A stretch of DNA of 64,000 nucleotides from the NCBI GenBank assembly GCA_945860135.1, contig CAMAPK010000001.1, positions 62,001-126,000 of the forward strand, written 5' to 3'. The notes below the pieces were generated by a model. That model worked only from the letters and a program-made list of their open reading frames with translations, did not search any database and was not told where the DNA came from. Below, piece after piece: positions 17,719-27,160 of this stretch. The DNA is from Nitrosovibrio sp. Nv4 (GTDB lineage: Bacteria > Pseudomonadota > Gammaproteobacteria > Burkholderiales > Nitrosomonadaceae). A program made the translations under genes and the position numbers. The first letter of the stretch is position 1. Each line of letters opens with the position of its first letter.

Positions 17719-19701
17719 ATGCTTAACACCCTGGAACTGGTCCTGATCCTGCTTGCCACCGCGGTGCTGGCAGTCGTGGTATTCCGTCTGCTGCGCCTGC
17801 CGCCGATCCTGGGTTATCTGCTTGCGGGGATCCTCATCGGCCCGCATGCACTGGGCTGGATACCCGAGGCGTCAGAAGCCAGTCATCTGGCTGAATTCGG
17901 CGTGGTGTTTCTGATGTTCAGCATCGGTCTCGAGTTCAGTCTGCCCAAGCTTGTCACCATGAAGCACATCGTGTTTGGCTTTGGTGCAGCGCAAGTCGGC
18001 GCCACCATGGTGACCGTCATGGCCGTGGCTTTGTTGCTGGGGCTGGACTGGCGCGTAGGGCTTGCGCTGGGCGGAGCGCTGGCGATGTCTTCCACCGCCA
18101 TTGTCAGCAAGATGCTGGCGGAACGATTGGAACTTAATTCTTCTCACGGCCGACAGATTATCGGTGTGCTGCTGTTCCAGGATCTGGCGGTAGTGCCGCT
18201 TCTGATCCTGGTGCCGGCGCTGGCGCGCACGGTTGACAGCGGCGATGCCGATCTCGGCATGACGCTCGCCATCGCCCTGCTCAAGGCGGCAGCGGTGCTT
18301 GCACTCATTCTGTTTTTTGGACAACGCCTGATGCGCCCCTGGTTCCATCTGGTAGCGCGGCAAAAATCCTCCGAGTTGTTCGTGCTGAACGTACTGCTCA
18401 TCACTCTGGGACTCGCCTGGTTCACGGATATCGCTGGCTTGTCGCTGGCGCTGGGCGCATTTCTCGCGGGCATGCTGATTTCAGAAACCGAATACCGCTA
18501 TCAGGTTGAAGACGATATCAAACCGTTCCGCGATATATTGCTGGGGCTGTTTTTTGTAACCATCGGCATGCTGCTGGATATCCAGGTCGTCATGCAGAAC
18601 TTTTTGTGGGTAGCGCTGCTGCTGGTGGCGCTGGTGGCGCTGAAAGCAGCATTGATCGCAGGGTTGTCCCGATTATTCACGGCGGATTCCGGTGTGGCGG
18701 TGCGCACCGGCCTGAATCTGGCCCAAGCGGGAGAATTCGGTTTCGTCCTGCTGGCCCAGGCCGGAGCACTCGGATTGGTAGACAACCCCACCATGCAACC
18801 GGTATTGGCAGCGATGGTGCTATCCATGCTGGTTGCTCCTTTCATCGTCGAACGCAGCGAGCACATGGCGCGGCATTTCTCCGCTGCCGAATGGATGAAT
18901 CGCGCCCTCCAGCTCACCACCATCGCTGCGCAAACCATGGACGAGCGAAGCCATGTCATTCTTTGCGGCTACGGGCGCAGCGGACAGAATCTGTCGCGCC
19001 TGCTGGAAAAGGAGTCGATCCCCTTCATCGCGCTGGATCTCGACCCGCAGCGCATTCATGAAGCAACGGCAGCAGGTGAAACGGTGGTGTATGGCGATGC
19101 GGCCAGGCGCGAAGTACTGATTGCCGCCGGCCTGATGCGCGCCAAGGTACTGGTGGTGAGCTATGCCGATACCGCCTCGGCGCTCAGAATCCTCAGCCAC
19201 GTGCGGGCGTTGCGGCCGGAGCTGCCGGTAGTGGTACGCACGCTGGACGATACGGATATTGACCTGCTGAAAGAAGCCGGTGCGGCAGAGGTGGTGGCGG
19301 AAATCATGGAAGGCAGTCTGATGCTGGCATCTCATGCGCTGATGCTATTCGGTTTGCCGCTTAACCGGGTGATGGAACGCATTCGCGAAACGCGTGAGCA
19401 ACGCTACAGTCTGTTCCGCGGCTTCTTTCACGGCACTACGGACGAAGCTGATACAACGGAAGAGCAGATGCAGTCGCGGCTGCACAGCATGCTGATCACG
19501 CCCGGCTCCGCCGCAATCGGCATGACCTTGGGAGAATTGGATTTGAGCGGGCTGTTGGTGGAAGTCACTGCAGTGCGCAGGCGCAACACGCGGGATTTGT
19601 TACCAGACGCTGAAACCCGGCTGGAGGTCGGCGATGTGGTGGTATTACGAGGTACTCAGGAAAACCTGGCGGCGGCGGAGATCAGGCTGCTGCAAGGATA
19701 A
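17719..19701 (+). CDS. Kef-type cation/proton antiporter (CPA2) with RCK domains
   Basis: The 660-residue protein combines a roughly 12-helix Na+/H+ exchanger domain (residues 5-385, with the GIGLEFS and NLAQAGEFGFVLLAQAG motifs) and a cytosolic TrkA-N Rossmann domain (VILCGYGRSGQNLSRLLE, near residue 410). A C-terminal TrkA-C domain lies at about residues 575-655. This is the layout of KefB/KefC/YbaL potassium efflux systems. KefB and KefC are gated by glutathione adducts. The gshAB operon lies about 1.2 kb upstream, which is suggestive but may be chance. The ATG at 17719 is used. Confidence 0.87.
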   Translation: MLNTLELVLILLATAVLAVVVFRLLRLPPILGYLLAGILIGPHALGWIPEASEASHLAEFGVVFLMFSIGLEFSLPKLVTMKHIVFGFGAAQVGATMVTVMAVALLLGLDWRVGLALGGALAMSSTAIVSKMLAERLELNSSHGRQIIGVLLFQDLAVVPLLILVPALARTVDSGDADLGMTLAIALLKAAAVLALILFFGQRLMRPWFHLVARQKSSELFVLNVLLITLGLAWFTDIAGLSLALGAFLAGMLISETEYRYQVEDDIKPFRDILLGLFFVTIGMLLDIQVVMQNFLWVALLLVALVALKAALIAGLSRLFTADSGVAVRTGLNLAQAGEFGFVLLAQAGALGLVDNPTMQPVLAAMVLSMLVAPFIVERSEHMARHFSAAEWMNRALQLTTIAAQTMDERSHVILCGYGRSGQNLSRLLEKESIPFIALDLDPQRIHEATAAGETVVYGDAARREVLIAAGLMRAKVLVVSYADTASALRILSHVRALRPELPVVVRTLDDTDIDLLKEAGAAEVVAEIMEGSLMLASHALMLFGLPLNRVMERIRETREQRYSLFRGFFHGTTDEADTTEEQMQSRLHSMLITPGSAAIGMTLGELDLSGLLVEVTAVRRRNTRDLLPDAETRLEVGDVVVLRGTQENLAAAEIRLLQG

Positions 19702-19794
19702 AGAACGCCAGGATCAAGGCAGAGATGCGCGGCATGGACAAGGTATGCCTTGTCTTGACCCCTGCTGCTGGAGTATAGTTCGCACTCTGCCATT

Positions 19795-20000
19795 CACATC
19801 CAAGCGGAAGAGCGCGCCAGTTTCTGTGGCGCCGCCGAAGGCGCAACCCCCCGGAATCGCTCAGGCATAGATCAGGCCAGTCCTGATCCTTGAAAACCGC
19901 TTGCGACAGGCATTCTGGAGAGCGCCTGACATTTAGTCAGGCCACCGAAGGGGCACACGGAACCAACGTTCTGTAATCTCTCAGGTAAAAAGGACAGAGG
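19795..20000 (+). promoter_or_regulatory. Tandem glycine riboswitch
   Basis: Two consecutive copies of the glycine aptamer core precede gcvT. The first has GCGGAAGAGCG, then GCCGCCGAAGGCGCAA and CGCTCAGGC. The second has CTGGAGAGCGCC, then CACCGAAGGGGCA and CTCTCAGGTAAAAAGGACAGAGG. These follow the GGAGAG / CCGAAGG / CTCAGG order of known glycine riboswitches, which usually occur in pairs and bind glycine cooperatively. Placement directly before the glycine cleavage operon and a terminator supports an on-switch. Boundaries are approximate. Confidence 0.93.
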
Positions 20001-20033
20001 GGTGAAGTCATGTGACGTGACTTCACCTTTTTT
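20001..20033 (+). terminator. Intrinsic terminator of the glycine riboswitch
   Basis: A perfect 10-bp stem (GGTGAAGTCA paired with TGACTTCACC, 7-base loop) is followed directly by six T residues, 20 bp before the gcvT start. It starts one base after the end of the second aptamer's AGAGG helix, so it is the natural expression platform: without glycine the transcript stops, with glycine it reads on. Confidence 0.9.
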
Positions 20034-20052
20034 AATTCTGGGATAATCACCT

Positions 20053-21144
20053 GTGCTGAAAACAACACCGCTCAATCAAACCCACCGCGCCATGAACGCC
20101 AAGATGGTCGACTTTGGCGGCTGGGATATGCCATTACATTATGGTTCGCAACTTGACGAGCACCACAAGGTGCGCAGCGATGCCGGCATGTTCGACGTAT
20201 CGCATATGCTGGCAGTGGACATCAAGGGTGAGAGTACGCGCGCCTTTCTGCGGCAGTTGTTTGCCAACAATGTAGACAAACTGACACAACCCGGTAAGGC
20301 ACTTTATTCCTGCATGCTCAATCCGCAAGGCGGAGTAATTGACGATCTGATCATTTATTTCCTGACTGAATCCTGGTTCCGCGTGGTGGTAAATGCAGGC
20401 ACTGCTGACAAGGATATGGCGTGGATGCAGGCACGGCGGAATGAGCTTGCCCCTGGCCTGGAAATCACCCCGCGCCGTGATCTGGCCATGATTGCAGTGC
20501 AGGGGCCCAATGCCCGTGCCAAGGTTTGGCAGGTCATTGCCGGTTCCCAGGCGGTGACAGAAAACCTGAAGCTGTTCCAGGCGACCACGTTTGATCAATA
20601 TTTTATTGCGCGAACCGGCTACACTGGTGAGGATGGTTTCGAAATCATACTGCCTGCCACTGATGCCGCGAATTTCTGGAATGCCCTGCATGCCGCAGGG
20701 GTGGCGCCTGCAGGACTCGGCGCACGTGACACGCTGCGACTCGAAGCCGGCATGAACCTTTACGGTCAGGACATGGATGAAGCCGCCAACCCGCTGGAAT
20801 CCGGACTGGGCTGGACAGTTGATCTGAAAAGCGAGCGGGATTTCATCGGCAAGCAGGCGCTGCTGGCAACACCGGTGACACAGCAATTGATCGGTCTGCT
20901 GCTGCTGGATCGCGGCGTGTTGCGCAGTCACCAGAAAGTCATTGCGCACCATGATGGCACAGAAGCCGAAGGTGAAATCACCAGCGGCGGATTCTCGCCT
21001 ACGCTCAACCAGTCCATTGCGCTGGCACGCCTGCCGTCACAGGTATCCGCCGGTGATGAAGTACAGGTAGTGGTGCGCGACAAGATGCTGCGAGCAAAAG
21101 TAGTGAAATACCCGTTCGTGCGAAACGGCAAGAGTCTGATCTGA
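20053..21144 (+). CDS. gcvT: Aminomethyltransferase (glycine cleavage T protein)
   Basis: The 363-residue tetrahydrofolate-dependent enzyme takes the aminomethyl group from the H protein to give 5,10-methylene-THF and ammonia. Recognised motifs are [14 protein letters not shown], the catalytic Asp region [24 protein letters not shown], and [20 protein letters not shown]. The likely start is a GTG at 20053, 20 bp after the terminator T tract. No upstream ATG is in frame. It is the first gene of the riboswitch-controlled operon. Confidence 0.95.
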   Translation: MLKTTPLNQTHRAMNAKMVDFGGWDMPLHYGSQLDEHHKVRSDAGMFDVSHMLAVDIKGESTRAFLRQLFANNVDKLTQPGKALYSCMLNPQGGVIDDLIIYFLTESWFRVVVNAGTADKDMAWMQARRNELAPGLEITPRRDLAMIAVQGPNARAKVWQVIAGSQAVTENLKLFQATTFDQYFIARTGYTGEDGFEIILPATDAANFWNALHAAGVAPAGLGARDTLRLEAGMNLYGQDMDEAANPLESGLGWTVDLKSERDFIGKQALLATPVTQQLIGLLLLDRGVLRSHQKVIAHHDGTEAEGEITSGGFSPTLNQSIALARLPSQVSAGDEVQVVVRDKMLRAKVVKYPFVRNGKSLI

Positions 21145-21181
21145 ACAACAGAATAATATTATTCAATCCCGGAGCGAAAAC

Positions 21182-21571
21182 ATGGATATCCCAACCAACC
21201 TGAAATACACCAAATCCCACGAATGGGTAAGACTTGAGGATGATGGCAGCGTGACGATTGGCATTACCCAACATGCCCAGGAACTACTGGGCGACATGGT
21301 GTTTGCGGAGATCCCGCAAGTGGGACGCAAACTCAAGCAGAGAGAAGAATGCGCCGTAGTGGAATCGGTCAAGGCTGCCGCCGACGTGTATGCGCCCATC
21401 TCGGGAGAAGTAACCGCCGTCAACTCCGAGCTCCAATCCGCACCGGAAAAGATCAATCAGGATGCCTATGCAGCGTGGCTGTTCAAACTGAAGCCCACCA
21501 ACACCGCCGATCTGGATGGCCTGCTCGATGCCGCAGGCTACCAGAAGGTACTTGAAAGCGAAGCGCATTGA
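21182..21571 (+). CDS. gcvH: Glycine cleavage H protein
   Basis: The 129-residue shuttle protein carries lipoate on Lys64 in the motif [13 protein letters not shown]. It holds the aminomethyl intermediate between P and T proteins. It follows gcvT by 37 bp on the same strand with GGAGCG before the start. A 104-bp gap separates it from gcvPA. Confidence 0.96.
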   Translation: MDIPTNLKYTKSHEWVRLEDDGSVTIGITQHAQELLGDMVFAEIPQVGRKLKQREECAVVESVKAAADVYAPISGEVTAVNSELQSAPEKINQDAYAAWLFKLKPTNTADLDGLLDAAGYQKVLESEAH

Positions 21572-21675
21572 CAAACCCGGTCGGATAAAAAATAAAGTGT
21601 GAACAGCAGCCCCATACTTCAATTTGAATTCCGCACGTTGCCTATTTCCTTACTCACGATTCATGGAAACAAACC

Positions 21676-23025
21676 ATGCCGTTTATTCCCCATACTGAAG
21701 AAGATATCAGCACGATGCTTGCAAGCATCGGTGCAAACACCATTGAAGAGCTGTTCGATGAGATCCCTCCCGCCCTGAAGAGCGGCAGCCTGAAAGCGCT
21801 GCCGGGATTGAGCGAAATGGAAATCTCCCGGTTGATGCAGGAGCGAGCCGAGGTGGATGGGCGCTATCTCAATTTCATCGGCGCCGGCGCCTACGAACAC
21901 CACATCCCTGCCGCAGTGTGGCAGATCACCACCCGCGGCGAATTCTATTCCTCCTACACCCCATATCAGGCGGAAGCAAGCCAGGGCACACTGCAACTGC
22001 TCTACGAATACCAGACCATGATGGCCTCTCTGACCGGCATGGATGTATCCAACGCCAGCATGTATGACGGCGCCTCCGCGCTGGCTGAAGCGGCCTTGAT
22101 GGCAGTGCGTTCGCACAAGTCCTCGCGCCGCATTCTGATGCCCACCACCGTACATCCGATCTACCGCAGGGTAGTGCGCGCCATCGTCAAAAACCAGGGG
22201 ATTGAAGTCGTGGAAATCCCCTACTGCGCAGAATGTGGGCACACACTGGTGGAAAGTCTCGCACCCTACGCAGGTCAGGATATTGCTGCGCTGGTTATCC
22301 CCCAACCCAATTTCTTTGGTGTGCTCGAACCGGTGGACGCCCTGACCGACTGGGCGCATGACAACGACGCACTGGCCATAGGCGTGGTTAACCCCATGGC
22401 ACTGGCACTGCTCACCCCGCCCGGTGAATGGGGTAGCACGGGTGCAGATGTGGCGGTGGGTGAAGGTCAGCCATTAGGCATTCCGCTTTCCAGCGGTGGG
22501 CCGTATTTCGGCTTCATGGCTTGCAAGCAGTCGCTGGTGCGGCAGATGCCAGGACGCATCATTGGCCGCACCACCGATCTGGATGGCAAGACCGGTTTCG
22601 TGCTCACGCTGCAGGCGCGCGAACAGCATATCCGCCGCTCCAAGGCCACCTCCAACATTTGTACCAACCAGGGATTGATGGTCACTGCCGCCACCATTTA
22701 CATGTCCTTGCTGGGACCGGAAGGACTGCGGCGGGTAGCTGCCCAGTCCCACGCCAATACCGTGGCGCTGGTCGAACAGCTGGAGACCCTGAAAGGGGTA
22801 AAAAGAATTTTCAGCGGCCCCTTGTTTCATGAAGCGGCAGTGACGCTGCCCGTGCCAACCGACGCCGTGCTGCAGACGCTTAAAGCCCAGGGGATATTGG
22901 CCGGACTGGACCTGGGAGAACATTACCCGGAACTCGGCAATGCGCTACTGGTATGCGCAACCGAAACCAAAATAGCGGACGACTTGAAAAAATACGTGGA
23001 GCATCTGGGCCGGGTACTGGCGTAA
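21676..23025 (+). CDS. gcvPA: Glycine decarboxylase subunit 1 (P protein, N-terminal half)
   Basis: The 449-residue subunit is the first half of the split P protein. It shows [40 protein letters not shown] and [16 protein letters not shown], all hallmarks of GcvPA. It pairs with GcvPB to decarboxylate glycine with pyridoxal phosphate. Two-gene P proteins are typical of Gram-positives and many betaproteobacteria. The start ATG at 21676 has a GGAAACAAACC leader. Confidence 0.95.
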   Translation: MPFIPHTEEDISTMLASIGANTIEELFDEIPPALKSGSLKALPGLSEMEISRLMQERAEVDGRYLNFIGAGAYEHHIPAAVWQITTRGEFYSSYTPYQAEASQGTLQLLYEYQTMMASLTGMDVSNASMYDGASALAEAALMAVRSHKSSRRILMPTTVHPIYRRVVRAIVKNQGIEVVEIPYCAECGHTLVESLAPYAGQDIAALVIPQPNFFGVLEPVDALTDWAHDNDALAIGVVNPMALALLTPPGEWGSTGADVAVGEGQPLGIPLSSGGPYFGFMACKQSLVRQMPGRIIGRTTDLDGKTGFVLTLQAREQHIRRSKATSNICTNQGLMVTAATIYMSLLGPEGLRRVAAQSHANTVALVEQLETLKGVKRIFSGPLFHEAAVTLPVPTDAVLQTLKAQGILAGLDLGEHYPELGNALLVCATETKIADDLKKYVEHLGRVLA

Positions 23026-23086
23026 CAGGATACACCCACGCACTTCGCAACATAATCTTGATCGATCTTTAACCAAGGAGAACAAC

Positions 23087-23581
23087 ATGGTCACTCTCGC
23101 AGGCACCCCCATCAAAGTCGAAGGCATCTTCCCGAAAGTCGGCACCAAGGCGCCGGCATTCTCGCTGGTGAACAAGGATTTGAAAGATGTAACGCTGGCT
23201 GATTTCGCCGGCAAGAAGAAAGTACTGAACATCGTGCCCAGTCTGGACACGCCCGTCTGTGCCATTTCCACGCGCAAATTCAACGAGAAAGCCAGCAACA
23301 TGCACAATACCGTGGTGTTGATAATTGCCGCCGACCTGCCTTTTGCGATGAGCCGCTTCTGCGACGCCGAGGGATTGGACAAGGTGGTGGTGCTGTCAAC
23401 CATGCGCGGCGCTGAATTCATGAAAAATTACGGCGTTGCCATCACCGACAGTCCATTGGCCGGTGTCACCGCACGTGCGGTGGTGGTGCTGGATGAAAAT
23501 GACACCGTAATTCATGCTGAACTGGTGCCGGAAATAAAAGACGAACCTGATTACGATGCGGCTTTGGCTGCGTTGAAATAA
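23087..23581 (+). CDS. tpx: Thiol peroxidase, Tpx type
   Basis: The 164-residue atypical 2-Cys peroxiredoxin has the peroxidatic Cys58 in PSLDTPVCA and the resolving Cys92 in MSRFCDAEG. It reduces peroxides using thioredoxin. It starts at 23087 after AAGGAGAACAAC, a strong ribosome site. It sits between gcvPA and gcvPB, 61 bp after the first and 39 bp before the second, on the same strand. This is an odd place for tpx and would put it under glycine riboswitch control unless it has its own promoter. Confidence 0.95.
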   Translation: MVTLAGTPIKVEGIFPKVGTKAPAFSLVNKDLKDVTLADFAGKKKVLNIVPSLDTPVCAISTRKFNEKASNMHNTVVLIIAADLPFAMSRFCDAEGLDKVVVLSTMRGAEFMKNYGVAITDSPLAGVTARAVVVLDENDTVIHAELVPEIKDEPDYDAALAALK

Positions 23582-23620
23582 ACCTTACAGAACACTAACC
23601 GCAAAGGTGCGGATCCAACC

Positions 23621-25072
23621 ATGCTGATATTCGAACACTCACGCCCCGGGCGGCGCAACTATTCCCAATCTCCGACAACTGCTGCGGAAGTCAGAAACAT
23701 TCCGCAGCACCTGCTGCGTAAAACACCGCCACTGTTGCCGGAAGTCTCTGAAATGGATACGGTGCGCCATTACACGCGACTGTCGCAATTGAATTTCTCG
23801 ATCGACACGCAGTTCTATCCGCTAGGCTCCTGCACCATGAAATACAACCCGCGGGCATGCAACTCGCTGGCCATGCTGCCGCAATTTCTGGCGCGGCATC
23901 CGCTGGCGCCGGAAGATACCGGGCAAGGTTTCCTGGCGTGCATGTATGAACTGCAGGAAATACTGAAGGATGTCACCGGCATGGCGGGCGTGAGTCTTAC
24001 ACCCATGGCCGGCGCGCAAGGCGAGTTGGTCGGCGTGGCAATGATACGTGCCTACCATGAAGCGCGCGGGGATTATGCCCGTACCGAAATCATCGTCCCC
24101 GATGCAGCCCACGGCACCAACCCGGCCACGGCGGTGATGTGCGGTTACACGGTGGTGGAAATTCCCACCGGCAAGGAAGGCGATGTCGATATGGCTGCGC
24201 TGAAAGCGGCGGTGGGGCCGAAAACCGCCGGGCTGATGCTGACCAATCCGTCCACGCTCGGCATATTCGAAAAGAACATTGCTGAAATGAGCAGGATTGT
24301 TCACGAGGCAGGCGGACTGCTCTACTACGATGGCGCAAACCTCAACGCGATACTTGGCAAGGTGAAGCCGGGTGACATGGGGTTTGACGTGATACACATC
24401 AATCTGCACAAGACTTTCTCCACTCCGCATGGCGGCGGCGGCCCAGGTTCTGCGCCGATAGGGGTTGCCGAGCGCCTGTTACCCTTCATGCCGGTACCGA
24501 TCGTGGCATTTGAGCAGGGGAAGTACCGCTGGTTGACGGAAAAAGAGATACCACAATCCATTGGCAGGCTGTCGGCGCATATGGGCAATGCCGGCGTGCT
24601 GCTGCGGGCCTATATCTACATCCGTCTGCTGGGTGCGGAGGGCATGTACCGGGTAGCCGAGTTCGCCACGCTCAATGCCAATTACTTGATGGCGGAGTTA
24701 AGCAAAGCAGGTTTTGAAATCGCTTACCCAACCCGCCGCGCCAGCCATGAATTCATTGTCACGCTGAAAGACCTCAAGGAAAAAACCGGCGTGACCGCGA
24801 TGAATGTGGCCAAGCGTCTGCTGGACAAGGGTTACCACGCCCCCACCACCTATTTCCCAATGCTGGTGCCGGAATGCCTGCTGATCGAGCCGGCTGAGAC
24901 CGAGTCCAAGCAAACTCTCGATGCCTTTATCTCATCCATGAAGGAGATTCTGGCTGAAGCTCACGCCCAGCCGGAAATGGTCAAGGGCGCGCCGCATACC
25001 ACGCCGGTACGCAAACTGGATGACGTGAAAGCTGCACGCGAACCGGATTTGACCTGGAAACAATCATCCTGA
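23621..25072 (+). CDS. gcvPB: Glycine decarboxylase subunit 2 (P protein, C-terminal half)
   Basis: The 483-residue subunit carries the pyridoxal phosphate lysine: Lys264 in [17 protein letters not shown]. Other family motifs are [23 protein letters not shown] and [11 protein letters not shown]. Together with GcvPA it forms the alpha2beta2 decarboxylase. It ends the gcv operon. The next gene is convergent, with an 84-bp gap. Confidence 0.95.
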   Translation: MLIFEHSRPGRRNYSQSPTTAAEVRNIPQHLLRKTPPLLPEVSEMDTVRHYTRLSQLNFSIDTQFYPLGSCTMKYNPRACNSLAMLPQFLARHPLAPEDTGQGFLACMYELQEILKDVTGMAGVSLTPMAGAQGELVGVAMIRAYHEARGDYARTEIIVPDAAHGTNPATAVMCGYTVVEIPTGKEGDVDMAALKAAVGPKTAGLMLTNPSTLGIFEKNIAEMSRIVHEAGGLLYYDGANLNAILGKVKPGDMGFDVIHINLHKTFSTPHGGGGPGSAPIGVAERLLPFMPVPIVAFEQGKYRWLTEKEIPQSIGRLSAHMGNAGVLLRAYIYIRLLGAEGMYRVAEFATLNANYLMAELSKAGFEIAYPTRRASHEFIVTLKDLKEKTGVTAMNVAKRLLDKGYHAPTTYFPMLVPECLLIEPAETESKQTLDAFISSMKEILAEAHAQPEMVKGAPHTTPVRKLDDVKAAREPDLTWKQSS

Positions 25073-25156
25073 TGTAGGGTGCCGGAAACGTCGCTTGTTG
25101 AAAAACTCGACTGTCGCGCTGCTTCCGGCATCCTGCAAAGACTATGCTGAACGGCA

Positions 25157-26812
25157 CTATGCCGCTCCCAGGGTAAAACCCGGTATTTTTGACTCATCAA
25201 CTTCATCAATCTGCGCCGGATCAAGAAACTGTCTGGCGTAATCCAGATAGATTTTCTCCCGCACAAATATGTCGAACAGATCGGCGTCGATGTGGGCGCC
25301 GAGCGTCATCTTGCCGAGAATGCTGAGAGACTCTGTCAGCGTCTTGCCTTTCTTGTAGGGACGATCCGCTGCAGTAAGCGCTTCGAACACATCGGCAATG
25401 CCCATTATCCGCGCCTGCACTGACATCTGCTCGCGCGTAAGCCCACGCGGATAACCCTTGCCATCCATGCGCTCATGATGGCCGCCAGCGTATTCTGATA
25501 CGTTGCGCAAATGCTTGGGCCAGGGTAACTCTTCCAGCATCTTGATGGTCAGCACCACATGGTCATTGATGATTTCACGCTCTTCCGCCGTCAACGTACC
25601 GGCCTTGATATTGAGGTTGTAGATCTCGTCTTCGCTGAGAAATGGAACCAGTTTCCCCTCGCTGTTCTGCCAGGTATAGCCGCTGCCTATTTGCTTGACT
25701 CGCTCCTGCAATTCGGGTGCCATGAATTCGCCGCCCAGGTTGCACCTGCGCAGATACTCTCGATCCTCATCAATTTTGTGGGTACGTTCCTGGAATTGCT
25801 GCTCCAGTTCCGCAGTTGCCGGTGAATCTGGTCCTGACTCCAGCCTGGCCTTAAGCAGTTCGATCTCGGCATCCCGCTTCAACACCTCAAAACGAGCGTC
25901 GATCATGTCGATTCGATCAAAAATAGTCTGCAGCTTGGTGGCCTTATCCACCACGTGCACCGGTGTGGAAATTTTTCCGCAATCGTGCAACAACGCGGCT
26001 ATTTTCAATTCATATCTGTCCGTCTCGCTCATCTGAAAATCCTTGAGCGGCCCGACAGCGGTGCGATTGACCGCATCAGCCAGCATCAGGGACAGCGTCG
26101 GCACCCGCTCGCAGTGACCGCCGGTATAGGGTGACTTATCGTCAATTGCGGTGTTGATGAGCTTGATCAGGGACTCGAACAGATTTTCCAGTTGGTTGAT
26201 AAGCTGCCGGTTGGTCAGCGCAATAGCCGCCTGTGAAGCAAGCGACTCGACCATGTGCTGATCGGCAGCAGAAAAAGGGATGATCGCATTGGTTTGCTTG
26301 TCCTGGGCGTTGATCAACTGCAATACGCCGATGATTTCATTCTCATGGTTTTTCATCGGTACCGTCAGGAACGACTGCGAGCGATAGCCGGTTTTTTTGT
26401 CAAAATTCTTGGTGCCGGAAAAATCGAACCCCTCCGCAGTGTAGGCATCGGCAATGTTGACGGTCTCGTCGTGCAGCACAGCGTAGACCACCACCATGAA
26501 ATTGTTCGGTTTCCCGTCCTTGCCGATCAGATGGATCGGGTAAAACGTGATTGGCACACCGGTGGTGCCGCCCATGGCGATATGCAGGGAATCGGTGCGC
26601 ATGATCTCGAACTTGAGCGTGCGTTCGCCCTGTTCTTCCTGCATCAGGTAGAGAGTACCGCCGTCGGCGTTAGTGATGCCTTTGGCAGCCAGCAGAATGG
26701 TCTCCAGCAGCCGGGTGGTATCACGTTCCTTCGACAATGCGATGCCAATGGCGTTGAGATCATCCAGCCGTTGCAGCAAGTCGTCGATAGTCAGAGTGTT
26801 CGCGTTCGTCAT
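25157..26812 (-). CDS. GAF plus HD-GYP c-di-GMP phosphodiesterase
   Basis: The 551-residue cytosolic protein has an N-terminal GAF sensor domain (residues 15-195; LLETILLAAKGITNADGGTL) and a C-terminal HD-GYP domain. The metal-binding HD pair is in LLHDCGKISTP, and the signature reads GGHHERMDGKGYPRGL, followed by ADVFEALTAADRPYKKG. An unusually long insert of about 90 residues (345-435 approx.) separates the HD motif from the HHE motif. HD-GYP enzymes degrade c-di-GMP. The gene is divergent from bcsA, whose PilZ domain binds c-di-GMP, so a regulatory link is likely. The ATG at 26812 is preferred over a GTG two codons upstream. Confidence 0.92.
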   Translation of the reverse strand: MTNANTLTIDDLLQRLDDLNAIGIALSKERDTTRLLETILLAAKGITNADGGTLYLMQEEQGERTLKFEIMRTDSLHIAMGGTTGVPITFYPIHLIGKDGKPNNFMVVVYAVLHDETVNIADAYTAEGFDFSGTKNFDKKTGYRSQSFLTVPMKNHENEIIGVLQLINAQDKQTNAIIPFSAADQHMVESLASQAAIALTNRQLINQLENLFESLIKLINTAIDDKSPYTGGHCERVPTLSLMLADAVNRTAVGPLKDFQMSETDRYELKIAALLHDCGKISTPVHVVDKATKLQTIFDRIDMIDARFEVLKRDAEIELLKARLESGPDSPATAELEQQFQERTHKIDEDREYLRRCNLGGEFMAPELQERVKQIGSGYTWQNSEGKLVPFLSEDEIYNLNIKAGTLTAEEREIINDHVVLTIKMLEELPWPKHLRNVSEYAGGHHERMDGKGYPRGLTREQMSVQARIMGIADVFEALTAADRPYKKGKTLTESLSILGKMTLGAHIDADLFDIFVREKIYLDYARQFLDPAQIDEVDESKIPGFTLGAA

Positions 26813-27160
26813 TTCCACTTAATCGCCCATCCCTGAGTTTTTGTGCCACAGCCTGCTTCCAAATCAGCAGCCTCATTCAGAAAGAACAAGCACGCTGGCA
26901 TAGCGACCGATTCTATCCGCCCAAACCTGCTTGCGTCAATTCTACCCGGCATCGCCGCGCCTTGATTCACTGCAAACAGCCCCCCACTCTCCTCGATTAT
27001 TTATTCCCCGTCACCCACATATTTGACTCAAAAGGCACATGCACACCAGTTCTATCCAATAAATCAGTGACAAATAGAAGGGTAATCCCCCCTCTATTCA
27101 ACGACTTTGTTTCCCTCCGGTGGCCAGATAATCGACATAGCACATATTGGGTGAGGCCGG
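26813..27160 (+). other. Divergent control region between HD-GYP gene and bcsA
   Basis: About 350 bp without a recognisable gene must hold promoters for both directions. A TTGACT element occurs at 27023 but no good -10 follows at normal spacing. Just downstream, inside the 5' extension of bcsA, lies a 7-bp hairpin (CCGGGTG/CGCCCGG, 27158-27176), a GGAG, and then a nine-codon ATG-to-TGA mini-frame at 27186-27215. This could be a leader peptide or chance. I looked for a c-di-GMP riboswitch core and did not find one. Confidence 0.35.

Noticed and set aside
25073-25156. Terminator between gcvPB and the HD-GYP gene
   Set aside because: An 11-bp near-perfect inverted repeat (GGGTGCCGGAA / TTCCGGCATCC) exists, but the loop is about 35 bases and there is no T tract.
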